Positions 1 through 6,964 of a stretch of DNA of 12,065 nucleotides are shown here, piece after piece. The DNA is taken from positions 1 to 12,065 of the forward strand of contig JAQGMT010000038.1 of assembly GCA_028292185.1 (NCBI GenBank), in the 5' to 3' direction. The translations under genes were made by a program, and so were the position numbers. The stretch comes from Ramlibacter sp. (lineage in GTDB: Bacteria > Pseudomonadota > Gammaproteobacteria > Burkholderiales > Burkholderiaceae_C). The notes under the pieces were generated by a model. It was not told where the DNA came from, made no database searches, and worked only from the letters and a program-made list of their open reading frames with translations. Numbering within the stretch: position 1 is the first letter of the stretch; each line of letters starts with the position of its first letter.

Positions 1-1
1 T

Positions 2-205
2 TCCTCGAAGATGCCCAAGGCGGTGCGCGAGCGCCTGGGCAAGGAGCTGGCCCTGATCGTCGCGCTGCCCGATGTGCGGGAAGTACTGCTGAATGCCGGC
101 GCGGAGCCGGTGTCGAACACGCCCGACGAGATGGACACGATGCTGCGCACCTACATCAGCAGCACGCGTGCCATGGCGAAGGACATGCACATCAGCATCG
201 ATTGA
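2..205 (+). CDS. Bug/TctC-family periplasmic binding protein, C-terminal fragment
   Basis: This is the last 67 codons of a gene that begins before the window. The reading frame is open from base 2 and stops with TGA at 203-205. The segment LPDVREVLLNAGAEPV followed by a short helix and an aspartate terminus is the usual C-terminal end of Bug/TctC solute-binding proteins, which capture small carboxylates or related compounds in the periplasm. The same pattern (DVR or DMR, then GA-D/E-PVG) closes the complete Bug proteins in this window. The methionine at base 11 is internal, not a start, because the family is about 320 residues long and the frame is open upstream of it. Signal peptide and ligand-binding loops lie outside the window, so nothing can be said about its substrate. 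The next gene downstream, on the same strand, begins 136 bases later. Confidence 0.8.
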   Translation, partial: SSKMPKAVRERLGKELALIVALPDVREVLLNAGAEPVSNTPDEMDTMLRTYISSTRAMAKDMHISID

Positions 206-238
206 GAGGGCGGCGACCCACTGGGTGAAGCGCCGCGC

Positions 239-244
239 TAGAAT
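239..244 (+). promoter_or_regulatory. possible -10 promoter element (TAGAAT)
   Basis: TAGAAT lies 98 bases before the start of the Cj0069-family gene and is close to the sigma-70 -10 consensus, in a local context (gcgcTAGAATccg) common in front of Burkholderiales genes. No convincing -35 hexamer is visible at 16-18 bases upstream, so this is a weak call. If real, it leaves a leader of roughly 90 bases containing a small hairpin (GAGGC, 4-base loop, GCCTC at 283-296). Confidence 0.3.
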
Positions 245-329
245 CCGGCGCAGGGGACAAGAGCAGACTCCCCGCGCGCCAAGAGGCTCCCGCCTCCAAG
301 TTCTGCTCCTCATGATGGCCTTGCCCATC

Positions 330-335
330 GAGGAG
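330..335 (+). promoter_or_regulatory. ribosome binding site GAGGAG, fixes the start at 342
   Basis: A near-consensus Shine-Dalgarno sequence sits six bases before ATG 342. It overlaps an in-frame upstream extension beginning at ATG 312/315 and argues that those codons are not the normal start. Confidence 0.65.
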
Positions 336-341
336 CCGACC

Positions 342-1377
342 ATGTCCAAGCCTTCCGTTGCATTGCTCTATCCAGGCGATCGCGCTATGCGCGACCGCTC
401 CGATCCGGCTGAGAGCCGCTTTGCCGCTTTGTTCGAGGCATTCGCAAGCGCTGGCGTCACAGCGGCCGCGGCCGTGTACAACGACGATTTCTCCGACGAG
501 GTGGAGACGCAATTGCGCGACTGCGGCGTCGTGCTCGCCTGGTGCAATCCCATCGAGAGCGGCCGGCGGCGAGACCACCTTGACGCGATGCTGCGCCGCG
601 TTGCCGACTCCGGCGTGGTCGTCAGCGCGCATCCGCAGACCATCCTGAAGCTGGGGACCAAAGACGTCCTGGTCGACACGCGCGACCTTCCGTTCGGCAG
701 CGACGTGCGCAGAATCGATAGCCTCCAGCAACTCGCGCAGGAATTGCCGGAACGCCTGCGCCGGGGCGCGCGGGTGCTCAAGCAGTACCGGGGCCACAGC
801 GGCATCGGCGTCTGGCGCGTGGCGCAGGCCGACGGCGTGCGGGAACCTGCGCGCCTGCGCGTCCGCCACGCGCAACGAGGCAGCGACGAGGCGTTGATGG
901 ACCTGCCCTCGCTGTTGGCGAAACTGGCGCCCTATTTCGAGCCGGCGAATGGCGGACACATGATCGACCAGGCCTGGCAGCCGCGCCTGGTCGAAGGCAT
1001 GGTTCGCGCCTATCTGGTGGAAGACCGGGTCGAGGGTTTCGGGCAGCAGTCGGTCAATGCGCTATACCCCGGCAAGCCTGGTGAGCCGGCGCCGCAGCCC
1101 GGTTCGAGGATCTATCACGCCGCGGACCTGCCGCAATTCCAGTACCTGAAAGAACGCCTGGAGACCGAGTGGGTCGAACTGCTGCGCGCCCGGGTCGGAC
1201 TCTCGCGCGAGCAGCTCCCTTTGCTGTGGGATCGCGACTTCATGCTCGGCGAAGCTCTCGCCGGCGGCGCGGAGCGCTACGTGCTGTGCGATCAACGTCA
1301 GCAGCGTGTCGCCGTTTCCGCCGTCCGCCATCGCGCCGCTGGTGTCGGCCGTGCAACGCCGTCTCGAGCGAATCTGA
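342..1377 (+). pseudogene. Cj0069-family ATP-grasp-like protein, frameshifted near the C-terminus
   Basis: I recognise this as the family named after Campylobacter Cj0069, whose function is unknown to me. The start at 342 is set by GAGGAG at 330-335, six bases upstream; ATGs at 312 and 315 lack such a site. ATP-grasp-like features are GTKDVL (105-110), VLKQYRGHSGIGVW (145-158, a lysine plus glycine-rich loop) and an acidic WDRDF (296-300). After C316 the zero frame runs into basic, low-quality sequence to a stop at 1458-1460, 65 bases inside the opposing gene. In another frame, from 1291 to the stop at 1375-1377, it reads INVSSVSPFPPSAIAPL and more. That is the expected family ending, where a Glu normally precedes INVSS. 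A loss of two bases (GAGATC to GATC at 1290-1293) explains this. The repaired protein would have 345 residues. A sequencing error remains possible; otherwise the product has an altered C-terminus. Confidence 0.75.
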
Positions 1378-1395
1378 TCCCGTCCTTGCGGCCGT

Positions 1396-2421
1396 TCACT
1401 CCTGCTGGATGCCCGCGGTCTTCACCACCCGCGTCCACTTGGCGATCTCGGCGCGGGTGAAGGCGGCGAATTCATCCGCGCTGCTGCCCACCGGGTCGGC
1501 GCCTTCATTGGCCATCGCGGCCTGCATCTCCGTCGACTGCACTGCGCGCACGATCTCGGCCTGCAGCTTGTTCACCACGGCCGCCGGCGTTCCCGCCGGC
1601 GCGAGCACGCCGTACCACTGCACCGACTCGTAGCCCGGCAGGCCCGCTTCAGCGATGGTGGGCACATCGGGCAGCGCCGCCGCGCGACGCGGGCCGGTGA
1701 CGCCCAGTGCGCGCAGCGTGCCGCCCTTGATGTGCGGCATGACCGTGAGGATGTTGGGCATGGAGAGCTGCACCTGGCCGGACAGCACGTCCACCGTGGC
1801 CGGGCCGCTGCCCTTGTAAGGCACGTGCGTCATGGTGATACCGGCCATCGATCGGAACAGCTCCATCGACAGATGGGGCGATGTGCCGTTTCCGGCCGAG
1901 CTGTAGTTGAGCGCGCCGGGGTGGCTTTGTGCGTAGGCGATCAGCTCGCGCGCGGTCTTCACCGGCAGCGCGGGATTGACGACCAGCACGTTCGACACGG
2001 TGGATACCAGCGACACCGGCCTGAAATCGCGCACCGTGTCGTACGAGGTCTTCTTCGACAGCACCTGGTTCAGCACGATCGCCGAAGCCGCCATCAGCAG
2101 CGTGTAGCCATCGGGCGCCGCGTGCGAGACCACGTCGATGCCCAGGGCCTGGCCCGCGCCCGCGCGGTTCTCGACGATGAAGGGCTGGCCCAGGCTTTCG
2201 CCCAGCTTCTTGGCCAGCAGGCGCGCCAGGATGTCGGTGCCGCCGCCCGGGGACGACGGCACGATGATGCGCACCGGCCGGGTCGGGTAGGAAGTGGCAG
2301 CCGCCGGCTGCTGGCCGAAGGCGGCGCCAGCGCGCAGCAGCGCGAGCGGGGCGAGCGCAGCGGCCGCCACGGCCCGCACGATGCGCCGGCGGGCAAGAAG
2401 GACGGCGAAGGTAGCGCGCAT
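1396..2421 (-). CDS. Bug/TctC-family periplasmic solute-binding protein
   Basis: A complete 341-residue Bug protein, the extracytoplasmic receptor type used by tripartite tricarboxylate transporters. The N-terminus has RRR at 10-12, a hydrophobic stretch and a probable cleavage site near residue 36 (AAFG|QQ), so export is expected; the arginines make a Tat signal possible but not certain. Family landmarks are VPSSPGGGTD (54-63), APDGYT (102-107), SSAGNGTSPHL (174-184) and HVPYKGSGPA (199-208). These loops line the ligand cleft in known Bug structures. AAGGAG (2431-2436 in plus coordinates) lies nine bases before the start. It is the last gene of the minus-strand operon, 39 bases after the MmgE/PrpD gene. 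Its stop is 18 bases from the corrected end of the opposing Cj0069-family gene, with no clear terminator between. The ligand is unknown. Confidence 0.93.
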   Translation of the reverse strand: MRATFAVLLARRRIVRAVAAAALAPLALLRAGAAFGQQPAAATSYPTRPVRIIVPSSPGGGTDILARLLAKKLGESLGQPFIVENRAGAGQALGIDVVSHAAPDGYTLLMAASAIVLNQVLSKKTSYDTVRDFRPVSLVSTVSNVLVVNPALPVKTARELIAYAQSHPGALNYSSAGNGTSPHLSMELFRSMAGITMTHVPYKGSGPATVDVLSGQVQLSMPNILTVMPHIKGGTLRALGVTGPRRAAALPDVPTIAEAGLPGYESVQWYGVLAPAGTPAAVVNKLQAEIVRAVQSTEMQAAMANEGADPVGSSADEFAAFTRAEIAKWTRVVKTAGIQQE

Positions 2422-2460
2422 TTCTCGTGTCTCCTTATTGCGGGCGGCCCGCTGGCAGCG

Positions 2461-3858
2461 TCACTTCGGGCGCCGCGCCGGCGGTTGCAGCAGCGGCCGC
2501 AACGCGCGCACGTCCTTGACAGTCTCCAACTTCCAGACGGTGTCGATGAGGCGCTGCGCCTTGGCGCGGCCCAGCGTGGGCGCGAGCAGGCCGAAGGCCT
2601 TGGCGCCGACTTCTTCGCGCGCCATCGGATTCGTGGCGCTGCCTCGAACCGCTCGCGTATGGTGGCGCAGCACACGCCCGTCCCGCGTGGTGACTTCGAC
2701 GATGGCTTGCGTGGTCTTGGCCTTGGACAACGCGGCGCTGCCGGAAAGTTCGATTCGCTGGCGCAGAGCGCCGACCGCAGGATCTTTCGCGCGCCGCGGA
2801 TCGTGCGAGGCCTCGAAGCTGATGTCGCCTTCGATCAACATGACGGCGGCGAGGTACTGCAAGTTGATGTCGGCCATAGTGCGGCCGTTGACGGTGCGCG
2901 CGCCTTGCTCGTCCAGCGTGATGCGCACCTTCCCCACGTCGGCCGCCACGATGCCATGACGCGCCATCACATTGGCGAGCGCATCCAGCGGCGCCTGGAT
3001 CGGGTAGCCCACCGGCCAGCGCTTGATGGCAGTCTGCAGGATGTCGAAGCGCGTGCCGAGCCCCGCGATGAATTCCTTCGGCTTCGCATACACCTCGAAG
3101 GCCTGGAAGAAGTTGCGGTCGCCGGAGAACACGTCTTCCACACCGGTGAAGCCGGCCGACACCATCGCCGCGGCGGTGACCCCGTTGCGCGCCGGCATGC
3201 CGCCGAAGTCGAAAGCCTTCTCGACGTGTTCGACGTCGCGCGCCCAGCACGACAGGCCCGAGGCCTGCTGCGCGGCATACGACATCAAGTGGCGCACCCC
3301 GCGCGCGTCGAGACCCGCAAGCGCTCCGGCCGCCGCGGCCGCACCGAAGGTGCCACCGAAGCTGTGCGTTGAGTGCCCCGCGCTGCGAAAGTGCTCGATG
3401 CCCAGCGCCTTGGACGTGCGCGCGCAAACGTCGTAGCCCAGCGTCACGGCACGCAGCAGGGCGGTGCCGCTGCTGCGCTCGCGCTCGCCTATCGCCAGCG
3501 CGGCAGGCACCACCGCGCAACCCGGATGCACGAGGGCGAGGTAATAAGCATCGTCGGTCTCATCGGCATGGCCGAGCATTCCGTTCGCCAGCGCCGCGTT
3601 GATGGCCGATGTGACGATGGAAGTGCCGGCCACGCCGGCCTCGGGTGTGCCGCCCTGCGCCGCGGCGAAGGCGATGGCGCGCCGGCCCGGCAGCAGCGGC
3701 GCACCGGACACCATCGCTGCGAGTGTGTCGAGCAGGTGGTGCTTGGCCCGCTCTTGCACTGGCGCGGGCAAGGCGCGCCGCGCGGCGCCCGCGATGTAGG
3801 TCGACAAGGTCTGCATCAGCGGCGAGATCGCCGGCGCCATTTGCTTGTTCTTCACCAT
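2461..3858 (-). CDS. MmgE/PrpD-family protein (dehydratase, epimerase or decarboxylase type)
   Basis: A 465-residue cytosolic enzyme of the MmgE/PrpD fold. Known members include 2-methylcitrate dehydratase, cis-aconitate decarboxylase and iminodisuccinate epimerase, so the fold does not give the reaction. Landmarks are LLDTLAAMVSG (42-52), GHADETDD (96-103), HPG...VVPAALA (111-122), HSTHSFGGTFGAAAAAG (162-178) and KRWPVGYPIQAPLDA (279-293). In that last segment many family members carry a histidine a few residues after the lysine. Here that stretch has none, suggesting a distinct subfamily. The frame is open further upstream, but the extension overlaps the aminotransferase gene and is unlike the family. 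ATG 3858 follows AGGA, with only two bases between. GTG 3855 or ATG 3840 are alternatives. It lies 22 bases after the aminotransferase and 39 before a Bug gene, consistent with co-transcription. Confidence 0.9.
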   Translation of the reverse strand: MVKNKQMAPAISPLMQTLSTYIAGAARRALPAPVQERAKHHLLDTLAAMVSGAPLLPGRRAIAFAAAQGGTPEAGVAGTSIVTSAINAALANGMLGHADETDDAYYLALVHPGCAVVPAALAIGERERSSGTALLRAVTLGYDVCARTSKALGIEHFRSAGHSTHSFGGTFGAAAAAGALAGLDARGVRHLMSYAAQQASGLSCWARDVEHVEKAFDFGGMPARNGVTAAAMVSAGFTGVEDVFSGDRNFFQAFEVYAKPKEFIAGLGTRFDILQTAIKRWPVGYPIQAPLDALANVMARHGIVAADVGKVRITLDEQGARTVNGRTMADINLQYLAAVMLIEGDISFEASHDPRRAKDPAVGALRQRIELSGSAALSKAKTTQAIVEVTTRDGRVLRHHTRAVRGSATNPMAREEVGAKAFGLLAPTLGRAKAQRLIDTVWKLETVKDVRALRPLLQPPARRPK

Positions 3859-3880
3859 GTTCCTGGATGTTTGCTCGGCA

Positions 3881-5077
3881 TCAAGCGAGTTTGCGCGCGG
3901 CCGCATCCATGCGCCGGCACGCCTCGACCAGCGTGTCCAGCGACGTGGCAAACGACACGCGGATATAGGGAGACCGTCCGTAGCCGGCGCCCTCGGGCAC
4001 GGCCACGCCCGACTCCAGCAGGTAGGCGGCCACATCCGCGTCGGTCACGAGCTCCTGCCCAGCGGGCGTGCGCTGCCCTACCCACGCCGCGCACGAAACG
4101 TAGATGTAGAACGCGCCATCCGGCGGCGCGCACGAGAAGCCCGGAATCGCCTGCAGCAGCGGCATCAGCGTGTCGCGCCGCGACTGGAACTGCGCGCAGC
4201 GCTGCGCGACGACGTCCTGCGGGCCGTTGAGCGCGGCGACCACCGCGGCCTGGCTGATCGATGAAGGATTGAGCGAGCACTGCGCCTGCATGCGCGCCAT
4301 CGCGCGGATCAGCGTCGCAGGGCCGGCGCCGTAGCCCAGGCGCCATCCCGTCATCGCATAGGTCTTTGACGCACCGTTGACGACCAGCGTGCGATCCGCC
4401 AACTGCGGCGCAGCTTCCGCGAAGCTGGTGAAGCCCTGTCCATCGAACACGATGTGCTCGTACATGTCGTCGGTCAGCGTCCACACGTGCGGATGCCGTT
4501 CGAGCACGCTGGCGAGCGCGCGCAATTCCTCAGCCGAATACACCGCGCCGCTTGGATTGGACGGCGAGTTGAGCATCAGCCATTTGGTGCGCGGCGTGAT
4601 CGCTGCATCGAGCTGGGCGGGCGTGAGCTTGAAGCCGTTCTGGGGCCCGGTAGGCACCCACACGGGAACGCCCTCGGCGAACTCGGTCATGATCGCGTAC
4701 GCCACCCACGACGGCGCAGGGATCACGACTTCGTCGCCCGCGTCGAGTGTCGCCATCAGCGCGTTGTAGAGGATCTGCTTGCCGCCGGCGCCGGCCGAGA
4801 TGTTCTCGGGTTTGAACGCGAGGCGGTTCTCGCGCTGGAACTTCGCGACGATCGCCTCCTTCAGCTGCGGCGTGCCATCCACCGGCGTGTAGCGGGTCTG
4901 GCCCGCCCGCATCGCGCGGTACGCCGCTTCGATCACGTGCTCGGGCGTTGCGAAATCCGGTTCGCCTTGCGACAGGCCGATGATGTCCACGCCGGCGGCA
5001 CGCAACTCGCGGGTGCGCTGGGCGGACGCCGCGGAAGCCGAGATCCGGGCGCGGGCGACGCGAGCTGAAAGAAACAT
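3881..5077 (-). CDS. class I/II pyridoxal-phosphate aminotransferase
   Basis: A 398-residue aminotransferase of the aspartate aminotransferase superfamily, usual length for the group. It moves an amino group between an amino acid and a 2-oxo acid in the cytosol. Visible landmarks are GLSQGEPDF (34-42), AGAGGKQ (95-101, phosphate-binding turn), W124, NSPSNPSG (170-177, with the PLP-contacting Asn174), DDMYEH (203-208, with Asp203 and Tyr206), SKTYAMTGWRLGYG (237-250, with the PLP Schiff-base lysine at 238) and YIRVSF (371-376, with the substrate-carboxylate arginine 373). The catalytic set is therefore complete. The N-terminus MFLSARVARARIS fits the family start, although no good ribosome binding site is seen. 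A strong hairpin ends ten bases before the ATG. The gene lies between a Bug gene and the MmgE/PrpD gene in one minus-strand operon, so its substrate may be linked to that pathway. Amino-acid specificity cannot be told from sequence. Confidence 0.93.
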   Translation of the reverse strand: MFLSARVARARISASAASAQRTRELRAAGVDIIGLSQGEPDFATPEHVIEAAYRAMRAGQTRYTPVDGTPQLKEAIVAKFQRENRLAFKPENISAGAGGKQILYNALMATLDAGDEVVIPAPSWVAYAIMTEFAEGVPVWVPTGPQNGFKLTPAQLDAAITPRTKWLMLNSPSNPSGAVYSAEELRALASVLERHPHVWTLTDDMYEHIVFDGQGFTSFAEAAPQLADRTLVVNGASKTYAMTGWRLGYGAGPATLIRAMARMQAQCSLNPSSISQAAVVAALNGPQDVVAQRCAQFQSRRDTLMPLLQAIPGFSCAPPDGAFYIYVSCAAWVGQRTPAGQELVTDADVAAYLLESGVAVPEGAGYGRSPYIRVSFATSLDTLVEACRRMDAAARKLA

Positions 5078-5087
5078 CTGGTCAGTT

Positions 5088-5111
5088 GGGCCAGAGCTGA
5101 CGATCTGGCCC
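5088..5111 (-). promoter_or_regulatory. hairpin with perfect 8-bp stem before the aminotransferase start
   Basis: GGGCCAGA (5088-5095) and TCTGGCCC (5104-5111) are exact inverted repeats separated by eight bases. The outer bases TT and AA can extend the stem if two bases bulge. In the minus-strand transcript it sits between the Bug stop at 5121-5123 and the aminotransferase ATG at 5077-5075, leaving only ten bases before the start. No run of U follows, so it is not a standard intrinsic terminator. It could stabilise or process the mRNA, or shape ribosome access. Confidence 0.55.
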
Positions 5112-5120
5112 GCAAAGTTA

Positions 5121-6098
5121 TTAGTTCACGACAATAGCAGCGTCGCGCACCACCTTCGCCCACTTCTGGCGCTCGCGGCCGATGTGCTCGCCGAAGGCTT
5201 CGGGCGTGCCGCCCACCGCGTCGGCGCCCTGCTCCGCGAGCTTGCGCCGCATGTCCGGGTCCGCCAGGATGGCGTTGATCTCGCGATTGAGCCGCGCGAT
5301 CACTTCGGGCGGCGTTGCGGCCGGGGCGGCGATGCCGCTCCAGGACAGCGATTCGTAGCCGGGCACGCCCGATTCCGCGACCGTCTTGACGTCGGGCAGT
5401 GCCGAGGTGCGCTGCAAGCCCGTGACCGCGAGCGCCCTCACCTTGCCCCCCTTGATGTAGCCCACCGCCCCGGGCGTGTTCTCGAACATCATCGACACGC
5501 GGCCTGAAATCACATCGGGCATGGCCTGGCCGCTGCCCTTGTACGGAATGTGGAGCAGCTGGGTGCCCGTCATCAACCGGAACAACTCGGCGGAAATGTG
5601 CGTCGACGAGCCCGAGCCCGACGACGCGAAGGACAGCTTCCCCGGCGCCGCCTTCGCCGCCGCGATGATGTCGCCCGCGCTCTTGAAGGGCGAATCGGCC
5701 GGCACGATCAGCACGTTGGTGATCGATGCGATGTAGATCACCGGCTTCAGGTCTTTTTCCGCGTCGTAATTCAGGTTCTTGTACATGGCGTTGTTGATCG
5801 CCATGACACCGGTCGTCGCCATCAAGAGCGTGTAGCCGTCGGGCGGCGCTTTCGCGACCAGGTCGGCTCCGATGTTGCCGCCGGCGCCCGCGCGGTTGTC
5901 GATGACGACGGGCTGCCCCAACGCCGTCGCGAGCCGGTCGCCGACCAGGCGCGCGAAGATGTCGGTGGATCCGCCGGGGGCGAACGGAACCACGATGCGC
6001 ACGCCGCGCGACGGCCACGAGGGTTGCGAGTGCGCGCCGGGAAGGGCGCCACCGAACAGCGCGATGGCTGCAAGCGCGGCGAGAAGTCTTGCACGCAT
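5121..6098 (-). CDS. Bug/TctC-family periplasmic solute-binding protein
   Basis: A complete 325-residue Bug protein with a Sec-type signal peptide (MRAR, hydrophobic core, cleavage near residue 24, GAHS|QPS). Landmarks are VPFAPGGSTD (37-46), PPDGYT (85-90), SSGSGSSTHI (159-168) and HIPYKGSGQA (183-192). The start is supported by AGGAGA (plus coordinates 6106-6111), seven bases upstream. It is the first gene of the minus-strand operon that continues with the aminotransferase, the MmgE/PrpD protein and a second Bug protein. Its promoter should therefore lie in the region shared with the opposing GST operon. Operon position suggests that it delivers or senses the compound processed by those enzymes, which is inference. 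Its loop residues differ from the operon's other Bug protein, so the two need not bind the same ligand. Confidence 0.93.
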   Translation of the reverse strand: MRARLLAALAAIALFGGALPGAHSQPSWPSRGVRIVVPFAPGGSTDIFARLVGDRLATALGQPVVIDNRAGAGGNIGADLVAKAPPDGYTLLMATTGVMAINNAMYKNLNYDAEKDLKPVIYIASITNVLIVPADSPFKSAGDIIAAAKAAPGKLSFASSGSGSSTHISAELFRLMTGTQLLHIPYKGSGQAMPDVISGRVSMMFENTPGAVGYIKGGKVRALAVTGLQRTSALPDVKTVAESGVPGYESLSWSGIAAPAATPPEVIARLNREINAILADPDMRRKLAEQGADAVGGTPEAFGEHIGRERQKWAKVVRDAAIVVN

Positions 6099-6255
6099 CC
6101 TGATATCTCCTGGGTCGATTGCCTGGCGCGGGCGCGTTGGGCTGAGGTGGGCAGTATCACGCTGATCAGAGCGTTACGAGGCAGGGGGTTGCCCTGATCT
6201 GTCGGCGTGTACGATGCCGCGTTGGCCGGCAATTGCAGTTCGGGCGGAGGACGAC
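6099..6255. promoter_or_regulatory. divergent control region between two operons
   Basis: These 157 bases separate the minus-strand Bug/aminotransferase operon from the plus-strand GST operon and should hold promoters for both. For the minus strand a GATACT (6153-6158 in plus coordinates) resembles a -10 box, without a clear -35. For the plus strand TTGCCC (6189-6194) and TACGAT (6210-6215) are a weak pair with a short 15-base spacer. The palindrome CTGATCAG (6162-6169) and its near copy CTGATCTG (6194-6201) are 32 bases apart and each falls next to one of these possible promoters. No regulator gene is present in the window. Confidence 0.4.
6246..6250 (+). promoter_or_regulatory. ribosome binding site GGAGG, fixes the GST start at 6256
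   Basis: GGAGG is five bases before ATG 6256. An in-frame ATG at 6214 would add 14 residues that do not belong to the GST fold and has no such site, so 6256 is preferred. Confidence 0.7.
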
Positions 6256-6915
6256 ATGATCACGCTTTATGGCTTCGGCAAAATCTTTCCAGAGGGAGTC
6301 GGCGAGACGAAGGACATGTGGGTGCAGTGGGCGCTGGAGGAGACCGGCCTGCCTTATCGAGTCCACGCCCTCGACCACTCCGCCGGCGAGCTCGACAGCG
6401 AGGCCTACAGCCGCATCAGCCCCTTCCGCCAGGTGCCGGTCATCGACGACGAGGGCTTCGTGGTGGCCGAGTCAGCCGCCATCGTGCTGTACCTCGCCGA
6501 GAAATCGGGCACGCTGATTCCGCACGACGTCCAGGGCCGCACCCGCGTAATGCAGTGGTGCGTCGGCGCGGTCGGCACCGTCGGAGCGACGCTGATGTGC
6601 CTGGACTTCATCGGCATGTTCGACAGCGAAAAGGCTGCCACCCAGCTCCAAGAGGAGGTGCCCAAGCTCGCCGGCCGCTGGCTCGGCCACCTGGAGCGGC
6701 GCCTCGAAGGCCGCGAGTGGATCGCCTGCGCGCAGTTCACGGTGGCCGACGTGATGATGGCCGGCGAGCTGCGCAGTATCCGCAAGACCGGCCTGATGGA
6801 GCCCTTCCCCAGGCTCAAGGCCTACTATGAGCGCTGCGTGAACCGACCGGCATGGCAGCGCACCCTCACGCTGTATGCCGAGCGACTGGGCGTGAGCGTC
6901 CACGACATCCGCTAG
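6256..6915 (+). CDS. glutathione S-transferase-family protein
   Basis: A 219-residue soluble protein with the two GST domains. The N-terminal thioredoxin-like domain (about 1-85) shows the cis-proline motif QVPVI (Pro61) and the glutathione-contacting ES pair (Glu72-Ser73). The C-terminal helical domain carries the N-capping box FTVADV (161-166, Thr162 and Asp165). The N-terminal catalytic Ser/Tyr/Cys is not obvious, because the usual position after the first strand reads GFGKIFPEGVGE. The reaction may therefore be conjugation, isomerisation or something else. It is the first gene of a plus-strand operon with two Bug genes, a CitE-like lyase and a CoA-transferase. GSTs in catabolic operons often act as isomerases or dehalogenases, but this one cannot be assigned. 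The spacing of 49 bases to the next gene is compatible with co-transcription. Confidence 0.9.
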   Translation: MITLYGFGKIFPEGVGETKDMWVQWALEETGLPYRVHALDHSAGELDSEAYSRISPFRQVPVIDDEGFVVAESAAIVLYLAEKSGTLIPHDVQGRTRVMQWCVGAVGTVGATLMCLDFIGMFDSEKAATQLQEEVPKLAGRWLGHLERRLEGREWIACAQFTVADVMMAGELRSIRKTGLMEPFPRLKAYYERCVNRPAWQRTLTLYAERLGVSVHDIR

Positions 6916-6964
6916 TGGGCTCCCGCAGAAAACGCTCGACCACGACAACCCACTGGGACACAGC

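Noticed and set aside
93..341. Upstream extension of the Cj0069-family frame to an ATG at 93
   Set aside because: It overlaps the Bug gene end, is arginine-rich in an unlikely way, and a strong ribosome binding site marks 342 as the start.
192..959. Long minus-strand open frames opposite the Cj0069-family gene, and similar long antisense frames elsewhere
   Set aside because: They have no family character, are rich in Arg, Ala and His, and arise from GC-rich codon use of the real genes on the other strand.
3859..4035. N-terminal extension of the MmgE/PrpD frame to 4035
   Set aside because: It overlaps the aminotransferase coding sequence and its translation is unlike any family member; the family similarity begins after the 3858 start.
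6100..6107. CTGATATC as a third copy of the divergent-region motif
   Set aside because: It differs in the core and overlaps the ribosome binding site of the minus-strand Bug gene, so the match is probably chance.
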